Of a stretch of DNA of 64,000 nt, positions 33,311 to 40,434 are shown in pieces. Below the pieces are notes generated by a model. The model worked only from the letters and a program-made list of their open reading frames with translations. It was not told where the DNA came from and did no database searches. The translations under genes were made by a program, and so were the position numbers. Where the stretch lies: positions 1,321,001 through 1,385,000 of the forward strand of contig NZ_LR134376.1 of assembly GCF_900637545.1 (NCBI RefSeq). The letters run 5' to 3'. This stretch comes from Aeromonas encheleia. Its GTDB lineage: Bacteria > Pseudomonadota > Gammaproteobacteria > Enterobacterales > Aeromonadaceae. Every line of letters begins with the position of its first letter. Positions within the stretch are counted from its first letter, which is position 1.

Positions 33311-36300
33311 ATGGCATCGGCGGCGGCAGTAGGGCAACGGGAGCGGATCACTCAGAAGCGGGTGACCCGCTTTTTTGTTGAGGAGCTGAAGTATCAGTAT
33401 CTCGGTGATTGGCACGCCCGACCCAACAATCGGAATATCGAGCCCGCGCTGCTGACGGCTTGGCTGGACAGGCGCGGGGTGGCAGCGGAGCTGATCCCTC
33501 GGGTATTGCGTCAGTTGGAACAGGCGGCAAGTCTGGGAGGCGGGCGTCACCTCTACGATGCCAACAAGGAGATCTACGGCCTGCTGCGCTACGGCGTGAA
33601 GGAGAAAGAGGGGGCGGGCGAGCAGAACCAGACCGTCTGGCTGGTGGACTGGCAAGAGCCCGAGGCCAACGATTTCGCCATCGCCGAAGAGGTGACGGTG
33701 GCAGGGGAAAACAAGAAACGTCCCGATCTGGTGCTCTATATCAACGGGATCGCGCTCGGGGTGATCGAGCTCAAGCGTTCCACCGTTTCGGTGGCAGAGG
33801 GGATCCGCCAGAACCTTGATAATCAGCAACAGGACTTTATCCGCAATTTCTTCGCCACGATGCAGCTGGTGATGGCCGGTAACGACACCCAGGGGGTGCG
33901 CTACGGCACCATCGAGACCCCCGAGAAATACTATCTGGAGTGGAAGGAAACAGGCTCGCCATTAGCCATCGATCCGACCAACAAGTTGGATCTGCATCTG
34001 AGCCAGTTGTGCAACAAGGCGCGCTTTCTTGAGATCATCCACGACTTTATCGTGTTCGATGCCGGGGTGAAGAAGACCTGCCGCCATAACCAGTATTTCG
34101 GCATTCAGGCCGCCAAGGCATATATCCAGCGCCGTGAGGGGGGGATCATCTGGCATACCCAGGGCAGCGGCAAGAGCCTGACCATGGTGTGGCTGGCCAA
34201 GTGGATCCGCGAGAATGTGCAAGACAGTCGGGTGCTGATCATCACCGACCGCACCGAGCTGGACGAGCAGATTGAGAAGGTGTTTGCCGGGGTAGAGGAG
34301 ACGATCCTGCGTACCAAGAACGGGGCCGACTTGGTGACCGTCCTGAATCAGGCCGCCCCTTGGCTGATCTGCTCCTTGATACACAAATTTGGCCGTCATA
34401 TCGAAGGGAAAGAGGGGGCGAGGACGGGTGATGACTTTATCGCCGAGATGAGGCAGAGCCTGCCCAGCGATTTTTACCCTAAGGGCAAGCTGTTTGTCTT
34501 TGTCGATGAGTGCCACCGTACCCAGTCTGACAAGTTGCATGGCGCCATGAAGAGCATTTTGCCCGAGGCGCTATTTATCGGTTTTACCGGCACGCCGCTG
34601 ATGAAACGGGACAAGAAGAAGTCGGTGGAGGTGTTTGGCCCCTACATCCACACCTACAAGTTTGATGAGGCCGTCTCGGATGGCGTGGTGTTGGATCTGC
34701 GCTATGAGGCGCGTGACATCGATCAGAAGGTCAAATCCCAGAAGAAGGTGGACGAGTGGTTTGAGACCAAAACCAAGGCGCTGTCGCGCCTCGCTCGCCA
34801 GCAACTCAAGGAGAAGTGGGCCTCGATGCAGAAGCTGCTGTCGAGTCGCTCGCGGCTGGAGCAGATCGTGGGGGATATTCTGCTCGATTTCGATCAAAAA
34901 CCCCGGCTGGCCGATGGCCGTGGCAATGCCATGCTGGTCTGCGCGAGTGTCTATCAGGCTTGCAAATGCTACGAGATGTTCAGCTCCCATGGCTTTGGTG
35001 GCAAGTGCGCCATCGTGACCAGCTATCAAGCGAATGCCAGCGTGATCAAGGGGGAAGAGACCGGCGCGGGACAGACCGAGGCGCTCGCCAAGTACAAGGT
35101 CTATCGCAAGATGCTGGCGGAGTATTTCGATAAAAGCGAAAAGGACGCGGCCACGCTGGTCGAGAAGTTTGAGAAGGAGGTCAAGCAGCGCTTTATCAAG
35201 GAGCCGGGCCAGATGCGGTTGCTGATTGTGGTGGACAAACTGCTGACCGGTTTTGATGCGCCTTCTGCCACCTACCTCTACATCGACAAAAAGATGGCCG
35301 ATCACAACCTGTTCCAGGCCATCTGCCGGGTGAACCGGCTCGATGGGGAGGACAAGGAGTATGGCTACATCGTCGATTACAAGGACCTGTTCCGCTCGCT
35401 GGAGAAGACGGTCAAAGACTACACGGCGGAGGCGTTCGACGGTTATGACAAGGAGGACGTAGCCGGGCTGCTCAAGGATCGCCTGACACAGGGCCGGGAG
35501 GATCTCGACAACGCGCTGGAGGCGGTGCGGGCGCTGTGTGAACCGGTCAAGGCGCCCAGGGCCGAGACGGATTACCAGCACTATTTCTGCTGCGAGGTGG
35601 GGGCCGATGAGGGAGAACTGATCGAGAAGGAGGCGCTGCGCCTGACACTTTACCAGTGTGTCGCCAAGTTGATCCGGGCCTTTACCAGTCTGGCGAGTGA
35701 GCTGGAGGAAGCGGGGTACAGCGCCAGTCAGGCTAATGGCATCCGCTCGGAGGTTGATCACTACGTCAAGGTTCGGGACCTCATCAAGATCGCCAGCGGC
35801 GATCTGGTGGAAATGAAACAGTTCGAGCCTGCGATGCGTCAGATGCTGGATCTCTATGTGGACGCCGATCCCAGCGAGACCCTGATGGACTTTGAGGAGC
35901 TGGGGCTGCTGGAGTTGATTATCGAACGGGGGGCGGAGGCGCTCGACGGCGCTCCAGAGGGGCTGCGTAAAGATAAGGGCGCGATGGCCGAAGCGATTGA
36001 AAATAACGTGCGGCGCACCATCGTTGATGAGAATCCGGTCAACCCCAAGTACTACGAGAAGATGTCGGTGTTGCTCGACGAGTTGATAGCGCTGCGTCGT
36101 CAGCAGGCCATCTCCTATCAGGATTATCTCGAACAGGTGCGCGAACTGGCTATCAAGGTGAAGCATCCGGCCAGTGCTGCTGGCAGTGCCTATCCGGCGA
36201 GTGTCGATACACTGGCCAAGCGCTCGCTCTATGACAATCTGGGGCAGGATGAGGTGCTGGTGGCCAAGATAGATGCTGCCGTGCGTCACACCAAGAAGGC

Positions 36301-36427
36301 AGACTGGTATGGCGATCGCCTCAAGGAGAAGGAAATTGCCTACGCCATCGCAGAGGAGACCAAAGGGTACGATGTGACAGTGGGCGATGTGATGGAGCTG
36401 GTGAAAGCCCAGCAGGAATACCACTGA
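33311..36427 (+). CDS. hsdR: Type I restriction enzyme endonuclease and translocase subunit
   Basis: The 1038-aa product is full length. The N-terminal nuclease domain has the PD-(D/E)xK core RPDLVLYINGIALGVIELKRS-like block (Asp ... ELK) near residues 138-155. The SF2 helicase/translocase motor has Walker A TQGSGKSLTMVW, the DECH box FVDECHRTQ, motif III TGTPL and the helicase C-terminal motif CRVNRLDG. The C-terminal part is helical and should contact HsdM. AGGAG lies 5 bases before the ATG. HsdR cuts unmethylated foreign DNA after ATP-driven translocation. Confidence 0.96.
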   Translation: MASAAAVGQRERITQKRVTRFFVEELKYQYLGDWHARPNNRNIEPALLTAWLDRRGVAAELIPRVLRQLEQAASLGGGRHLYDANKEIYGLLRYGVKEKEGAGEQNQTVWLVDWQEPEANDFAIAEEVTVAGENKKRPDLVLYINGIALGVIELKRSTVSVAEGIRQNLDNQQQDFIRNFFATMQLVMAGNDTQGVRYGTIETPEKYYLEWKETGSPLAIDPTNKLDLHLSQLCNKARFLEIIHDFIVFDAGVKKTCRHNQYFGIQAAKAYIQRREGGIIWHTQGSGKSLTMVWLAKWIRENVQDSRVLIITDRTELDEQIEKVFAGVEETILRTKNGADLVTVLNQAAPWLICSLIHKFGRHIEGKEGARTGDDFIAEMRQSLPSDFYPKGKLFVFVDECHRTQSDKLHGAMKSILPEALFIGFTGTPLMKRDKKKSVEVFGPYIHTYKFDEAVSDGVVLDLRYEARDIDQKVKSQKKVDEWFETKTKALSRLARQQLKEKWASMQKLLSSRSRLEQIVGDILLDFDQKPRLADGRGNAMLVCASVYQACKCYEMFSSHGFGGKCAIVTSYQANASVIKGEETGAGQTEALAKYKVYRKMLAEYFDKSEKDAATLVEKFEKEVKQRFIKEPGQMRLLIVVDKLLTGFDAPSATYLYIDKKMADHNLFQAICRVNRLDGEDKEYGYIVDYKDLFRSLEKTVKDYTAEAFDGYDKEDVAGLLKDRLTQGREDLDNALEAVRALCEPVKAPRAETDYQHYFCCEVGADEGELIEKEALRLTLYQCVAKLIRAFTSLASELEEAGYSASQANGIRSEVDHYVKVRDLIKIASGDLVEMKQFEPAMRQMLDLYVDADPSETLMDFEELGLLELIIERGAEALDGAPEGLRKDKGAMAEAIENNVRRTIVDENPVNPKYYEKMSVLLDELIALRRQQAISYQDYLEQVRELAIKVKHPASAAGSAYPASVDTLAKRSLYDNLGQDEVLVAKIDAAVRHTKKADWYGDRLKEKEIAYAIAEETKGYDVTVGDVMELVKAQQEYH

Positions 36428-37140
36428 TGCCGTTTATCACTATTGGCGAGCTGACCCTGGAGTTGCAGCACAAGGGGATCAAGAACCTGCACATCAACGT
36501 ATTGCCGCCCGATGGTCGGGTGCGCGTCTCAGCCCCTGCATCGCTTTCGGATACCGCCATCAGAGTGGCTGTGGTCAGGCGGTTGCCTTGGATCCGCCAG
36601 CAGCAAGCCCATTTTCAAGCGCAGCCACGCCAGAGCGAGCGGCAGATGTGCAGTGGCGAGACGCACTATCTGTGGGGACGGGGCTATCGGTTGGAGGTCA
36701 TCCACTGCGAAGAGGCGCCCAGCGTCAAGTTACAGGGGGGCTGGATCCGGATGCGAGTGCCTGCCCACTATGACGCGGCAAAGCGTGAGGAGTTGCTGCT
36801 GGGCTGGTATCGCCAGTTACTTCGCCAGCGGTTGCCAGTTTTGCTGGAAAAGTGGCAATCCGCCCTCAAGGTGACTCCAGGCTTTGTCGGCATTAAGCGG
36901 ATGAAGACCAAGTGGGGCAGTTGCAACACCTTGGCTGGTCGCATCTGGCTCAACCTCGAATTGGTCAAGAAGCCGCCGGAGTGTCTGGAGTTCATCGTGG
37001 TGCATGAACTGATACACCTGTTAGAGCGCAGGCACAACGAGCGCTTTATGACTCTGATAGACCTCCATCTGCCTAACTGGCGAGAGCACCGCGAGAAGCT
37101 CAACAAGATGCCGCTGGCGTTTAATCGGTGGGGGTATTAA
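36427..37140 (+). CDS. YgjP-type zinc metallopeptidase (DUF45/M48-like) linked to hsdR
   Basis: The 237-aa product has the zinc site HELIHLLERRH at about residues 196-206 with the upstream WGSCNTLAGRIWLN block that is characteristic of YgjP/WLM-type domains. A winged N-terminal region with RVRVSAPASLSDTAI precedes it. Genes of this type are very often the last gene of type I restriction operons. The ATG overlaps the hsdR stop (TGATG), so translation is coupled. It may process or inactivate a component of the restriction system, but no substrate is known. Confidence 0.83.
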   Translation: MPFITIGELTLELQHKGIKNLHINVLPPDGRVRVSAPASLSDTAIRVAVVRRLPWIRQQQAHFQAQPRQSERQMCSGETHYLWGRGYRLEVIHCEEAPSVKLQGGWIRMRVPAHYDAAKREELLLGWYRQLLRQRLPVLLEKWQSALKVTPGFVGIKRMKTKWGSCNTLAGRIWLNLELVKKPPECLEFIVVHELIHLLERRHNERFMTLIDLHLPNWREHREKLNKMPLAFNRWGY

Positions 37141-37168
37141 GGGGAAATGGTTACCATGGATGGTTTAG

Positions 37169-37504
37169 ATGGAACGATTCAAAGATTGGCTGATTTTCCT
37201 GATGTTGGAGCCTTGGGTATTAAAGGGAATTGGCAGCGTGCTGATGACGCTGTCCTCATTCGCTCTGTTGCTTGGCTTTAGATACATCAAGTTTGAACAC
37301 CGCATTGACCGGCTATTCAGTAGGTTACAAGCTCTGAGCGACGGGCAGACGACATTACCTACCCCACCGGGTTTGTTTAATCAGTGGCCCATCATCCAGG
37401 CCATGGTCCCAGAAACCATCTTTGGATTCGTCACTTGGACCAGCCTTTTGGTGGCAGGATGGATGTTGGTGAGTTTTGGCAAAAAAATCGAACGGCTGTA
37501 CTGA
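37169..37504 (+). CDS. Small membrane protein at the end of the hsd operon
   Basis: The 111-aa product has two predicted transmembrane segments, one near residues 17-36 (VLKGIGSVLMTLSSFALLLG) and one near residues 83-101 (FGFVTWTSLLVAGWMLVSF), joined by a polar linker with TTLPTPPGLF. It begins 28 bases after the YgjP-type gene and probably shares its transcript. No strong ribosome site is visible. I do not recognise a family. Confidence 0.55.
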   Translation: MERFKDWLIFLMLEPWVLKGIGSVLMTLSSFALLLGFRYIKFEHRIDRLFSRLQALSDGQTTLPTPPGLFNQWPIIQAMVPETIFGFVTWTSLLVAGWMLVSFGKKIERLY

Positions 37505-37620
37505 AATGAAGTAGCGGTAATTACTTTACAACGGCAACTCTCCACAGTAAAACCGCGATTGGGACAGATGCACAAGCAAAGCCGAGTGGTTTGCTATTCC
37601 AGTTTGGGGTTCAATAATCA

Positions 37621-37665
37621 CAAAAAAAGTTTTTGGTAGAGGGTGAGCCATATGCTCACCCTCTA
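37621..37665 (-). terminator. Intrinsic terminator after the cbeA-like gene
   Basis: A perfect 12-bp stem (TAGAGGGTGAGC and GCTCACCCTCTA, 5-nt loop CATAT) is followed on the minus strand by CCAAAAACTTTTTTT. It ends the leftward operon 8 bases past the cbeA-like stop; the gene order stops here, so the usual toxin gene is missing. Confidence 0.85.
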
Positions 37666-37672
37666 TGTCAGT

Positions 37673-37996
37673 TTACGCCGCTGTTTGCCGGTAAACATCG
37701 AGATAGAGATAGCCATAACTGGCCCTTGGATTGGCGAGGCAAATCCATTCTCCTTGCCTCAATGTCACCAATTTGTCCTGATCGCTCAGCAGTTCTCCTT
37801 GCCGAAAGAGTTTACCAAGCCGCTCAATAAACCCCGGTAAAACGGTGTCGATGTCGGTGAGCCACTGCTCGTCAGTCTCGCCATAGACGCCGCTGCGATC
37901 CCATAGCAGGGAGACCCCGCTGCGCTCGAAAATGGCCCGTGCGCCAAAACGTGGTTGAACCTGGGTATGTAATCCCCAACAGCCGATTGTGCTCAT
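37673..37996 (-). CDS. CbeA/YeeU/YfjZ-family antitoxin, orphan
   Basis: The 107-aa product aligns by eye with E. coli YfjZ and YeeU: WGLHTQVQPRFGARAIFE, the LLWDRSGVYG turn, PGFIERLGKLFRQGELLS and YGYLYLDVYR correspond to WGLQRDITP, the ADRA turn, the helix before ELNPRH and GYVYIAVYP. CbeA-type proteins counter the CbtA/YeeV toxin by stabilising the MreB and FtsZ filaments that the toxin attacks (type IV toxin-antitoxin). No CbtA-like gene follows; a terminator lies 8 bases after the stop. GGAG precedes the ATG by 9 bases. RadC lies 110 bases upstream, as in CP4-44 and CP4-57. Confidence 0.85.
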   Translation of the reverse strand: MSTIGCWGLHTQVQPRFGARAIFERSGVSLLWDRSGVYGETDEQWLTDIDTVLPGFIERLGKLFRQGELLSDQDKLVTLRQGEWICLANPRASYGYLYLDVYRQTAA

Positions 37997-38106
37997 GCTT
38001 GTTTACTCCAAATAATGGTTAGTGGGTGCAGCGGTTGCTGCTGAGCCTGCTTTACGATTCCCCAAACGGGGAGATATCGGAGTTGATGACCTCTCGGGGG
38101 TGACCG

Positions 38107-38604
38107 TCACAAATCCCCCCGCTCTGCGAGTGACACCACACCCTCAGTACCGACCACCAGGTGATCCAGGGTGCGGATATCCACTAACGCCAGGGCATCG
38201 CGTAGCCGCTGGGTGAGCTCGATATCAGCCCTGCTCGGTTCTGGGTGACCGGACGGGTGGTTATGCACCAGCATCAGGGCGGCGGCATTGTGCTGCAGGG
38301 CGCTTTTGACCACTTCCCGTGGGTGCACGGTCGCGGCACTCAGGGTGCCGAGAAACAGCTCCTCATAGGCCAATATCCGGTGTTGGTTATCCAGAAATAG
38401 TGCGGCAAACACTTCGCGATCCCGTGTTTGCAGCAGTCCTTGCAGGGCTTGATGAGCCAAGTGTTTGTCTGTGATGGCAACCCCCTTGGCAAGTTTCTGG
38501 CGGGCAATCGTCTGAGCGATGGTGAGCAGGTCGTCGTCGGTGACGAAATCGGTCACGAGGTAGGTGCCGGGTTGCTCCCCGGCGATGAGTTTCTGATGCA
38601 GCAT
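38107..38604 (-). CDS. RadC/YfjY-type JAB-domain protein
   Basis: The 165-aa product is a short RadC homologue like YeeS and YfjY in E. coli islands. The JAMM metal site is LVHNHPSGHPEPSRAD (HxH...S..D), and the YEELFLGTLSAATVHPREVV segment provides the upstream Glu. Such proteins are of unclear function and are not needed for DNA repair. GGAGG precedes the ATG by 7 bases. It belongs to the leftward backbone operon with DUF2787, YkvA and the cbeA-like antitoxin. Confidence 0.9.
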   Translation of the reverse strand: MLHQKLIAGEQPGTYLVTDFVTDDDLLTIAQTIARQKLAKGVAITDKHLAHQALQGLLQTRDREVFAALFLDNQHRILAYEELFLGTLSAATVHPREVVKSALQHNAAALMLVHNHPSGHPEPSRADIELTQRLRDALALVDIRTLDHLVVGTEGVVSLAERGDL

Positions 38605-38695
38605 GGTTTATCCTCCCAAGGCGTTCGCCCCACTGGCCTTTGGCCGGTGGGGTGTACTTTTTGCGATAAAGGGGGTGGTGATTGCGGCGAGTTGG

Positions 38696-38833
38696 TCAGG
38701 GGGCCTTGGCCAGCCCTTGCGGTGTCAGGTCGTACAACGGGAGGTGGTAACTGGTGGAGGTTAGCTTGGCGTTGGTGGTGATCAGACCCAACCACTGGCG
38801 TGAGTAGTGGGAGAGCGCTAATTCATGGATCAT
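38696..38833 (-). CDS. 45-aa small protein between radC and the DUF2787 gene
   Basis: The ORF starts at 38833 with an AGGAGG ribosome site 5 bases upstream and encodes 45 residues (MIHELALSHYSRQWLGLITT onwards, ending LTPQGLAKAP). It begins 9 bases after the DUF2787 stop and ends 91 bases before radC, in the same orientation, so it sits neatly in the operon. The strong ribosome site is the main support. No homologue is recalled, and no transmembrane segment is evident. Confidence 0.6.
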   Translation of the reverse strand: MIHELALSHYSRQWLGLITTNAKLTSTSYHLPLYDLTPQGLAKAP

Positions 38834-38842
38834 CGTGACCTC

Positions 38843-39268
38843 CTAATCCCCAGTTACCGAGACGGTGAAACACTCCAACCGGCAGTAGGCGATGAAGTTG
38901 CGCTGCCACAGCGCGAACAGCTCCCGCGCCTCCGCCAGCCGTAGCGGCCCCCAGCCCTGCATGCTGTGCTCACTGTCGAGGAAGTTGAAATCAAGCTCCT
39001 TACACAACTCGGCATCCTGTCCCAGCCCCTGATAACTGAAGTCGGTGACGTAATCGAATAGCCAGTCATCGAGACCTCGTACCAGGCGTATCTCAACCGG
39101 GTGAACGCCACCTTGCTCGGCACTGTAACCGGAGTTACGGAAGTTGAAGGTCAACTGGGTGCAGCGTCCCAGGTCCAAGTCGGTACGTTCGGCTTCTTGG
39201 CTCAGTAGGGTCAGCAGTGCCTGACAAACGGGTAAGCTGATGTTTCCCCGGTGGAAGGGAATGGTCAT
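38843..39268 (-). CDS. DUF2787 protein
   Basis: The 141-aa product carries the DUF2787 layout: TQLTFNFRNSGYSAEQGGVHPVEIRLV, then a WLFDYVTDFSYQG segment and a C-terminal AEARELFALWQRNFIAY helix. DUF2787 genes are common on vibrio and Aeromonas islands beside RadC and YkvA homologues, with no known function. GGAG lies upstream of the ATG. It is the third gene of the leftward backbone operon after YkvA-like. Confidence 0.8.
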   Translation of the reverse strand: MTIPFHRGNISLPVCQALLTLLSQEAERTDLDLGRCTQLTFNFRNSGYSAEQGGVHPVEIRLVRGLDDWLFDYVTDFSYQGLGQDAELCKELDFNFLDSEHSMQGWGPLRLAEARELFALWQRNFIAYCRLECFTVSVTGD

Positions 39269-39293
39269 GGTGGTCTCCTAAAGTGGGTTGAGT

Positions 39294-39641
39294 TCAGATG
39301 TCGCCGAGTAATTCGGCCAGTTTGCGGGCGACGAGTTGACGTATCTGCTCGTCAATAAAGGCGCTGACTGTGGCGAGTGTGGCGCTTAGCACCGCGATGT
39401 CATCGGCAAATCCCAGGGGCAGCAAATCCGGTACAGCATCGATGGGGGAGATAAAGTAGACCAGCGCGCTGTAGATGAGCAGTTTGGCCCAGAGTGGTAA
39501 ATCTTCTTTCTGGCTGGTGTAGTAGAGCAGCAAGCTGGCTTCAATAAGCGGTCGCTCAGCCCGTTTGGTAAAGGCCCAGAGTTTTTGCCAAAAGCCTTGG
39601 TGGTCAAATGGTTCATGTGCGGGGGGAATGCAGGGTGGCAT
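39294..39641 (-). CDS. YkvA-type DUF1232 membrane protein
   Basis: The 115-aa product contains the DUF1232 core LPLWAKLLIYSALVYFISPIDAVPDLLPLGFADD, with a short hydrophobic stretch around the invariant YFISPIDAVPDLLP motif, and a C-terminal amphipathic helix. The family is found in envelopes of many bacteria with no settled function. It opens the leftward backbone operon; a perfect 10-bp inverted repeat lies about 95 bases upstream of its ATG. Confidence 0.87.
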   Translation of the reverse strand: MPPCIPPAHEPFDHQGFWQKLWAFTKRAERPLIEASLLLYYTSQKEDLPLWAKLLIYSALVYFISPIDAVPDLLPLGFADDIAVLSATLATVSAFIDEQIRQLVARKLAELLGDI

Positions 39642-39735
39642 AAAGCGCCTCTTGGTCTGATGGTCTAAAGGGGGATATAAAAAGAGGAGGCAAGTGCCGA
39701 TCAGTTAATCATTATCTTGACTTAATATGCATTAA

Positions 39736-39759
39736 TTTGAATATTTTGGAATATTCAAA
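39736..39759. promoter_or_regulatory. Perfect inverted repeat upstream of the YkvA-led operon
   Basis: TTTGAATATT and AATATTCAAA form 10-bp perfect arms around TTGG. The high AT content argues for a protein-binding operator and not a terminator. It lies 95 bases upstream of the leftward operon start. Confidence 0.55.
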
Positions 39760-39816
39760 GGTTATAGGGTCAATTTGACTGAAACCCTTGCCCTGACTGG
39801 CATTCAATAGAAAGAA

Positions 39817-39844
39817 GGAGGCATCATGCCTCCCTCGTTTTTTA
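39817..39844 (+). terminator. Terminator-like hairpin
   Basis: GGAGGCA and TGCCTCC form a 7-bp stem around TCA, followed by CTCGTTTTTT. The T run is on the plus strand, although no rightward gene ends nearby; it may stop read-through toward the leftward gene at 40034-40369. Confidence 0.5.
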
Positions 39845-40033
39845 GCCCTTATGCCACGCGGGGTGGGACTCAAATTCTCTTAACTGACTTGCATTAGGCA
39901 AGTGTCTCCTCTTGGGGTGGATATCCGTGTTGATGCTTCTTCAACACCGAATAATCCCTATTATTTGCTGTTTACAATCGTGGCAGTGGCTGCGAAAGGG
40001 TTGGGCTTTGGCCACCGTGGCGGGTGTTATTAG

Positions 40034-40369
40034 CTATTTCTTGTAGAGCACGCTGATGGAGTTATCGACCATGTGCTTGACGATTTCATAGTCCGGGTTG
40101 TAAGTGGCGAGATTGTGGGCTGCAATGCCTATTGCGGAGAACAGGCCAGCAACACCGGTTGCTCCGCCAACGAAAGTGGCCCCGGTGGCGGCAATACGTC
40201 CTCGGGTGTAAATCCGGCATTTCAATCCCGCTGATTCAATGGTTTTTTCCAGTATGCGCACGGTACTGCCCATCTTTCCTGATACACCGACAAGCTCAAA
40301 GGAGCTGCGGGTATCGATGAGAGTGGCCAGCTTGTCTGTACGAAACTCGTCATATTGCAGTATTTCCAT
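40034..40369 (-). CDS. Hypothetical protein with a Gly-zipper-like segment
   Basis: The 111-aa product has an N-terminal soluble part (MEILQYDEFRTDKLATLIDT, then VGVSGKMGSTVRILEKTI) and a Gly/Ala-rich hydrophobic segment GATFVGGATGVAGLFSAIG near residues 64-82 that could insert in a membrane, as in small toxins or glycine-zipper proteins. It stands between the regulatory region and a large lipoprotein gene on the same strand, 65 bases from it. No family is recalled. Confidence 0.55.
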   Translation of the reverse strand: MEILQYDEFRTDKLATLIDTRSSFELVGVSGKMGSTVRILEKTIESAGLKCRIYTRGRIAATGATFVGGATGVAGLFSAIGIAAHNLATYNPDYEIVKHMVDNSISVLYKK

Positions 40370-40434
40370 TCGATTGTGATCCCTCTAGTGGTGACGAAAG
40401 CCCCTGCTAGCTGAACCGGTCAGGGGCATGTCTG

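Larger units (their letters stand above)
39642..40033. other. Gene-free regulatory region upstream of the YkvA operon
   Basis: No gene is supported in these 392 bases. They hold a perfect palindromic operator-like site (39736-39759) and a terminator-like hairpin with a T run on the plus strand (39817-39844). A TTGACT box at 39718-39723 lies near the palindrome, but its direction is not clear. Confidence 0.45.

Noticed and set aside
34571..36424. 617-aa minus-strand frame opposite hsdR
   Set aside because: Antisense shadow of the helicase region; no motif and no start signal.
37505..37672. Hidden CbtA toxin gene after the CbeA-like antitoxin
   Set aside because: I looked on both strands in this gap and found a terminator but no open frame longer than a few dozen codons.
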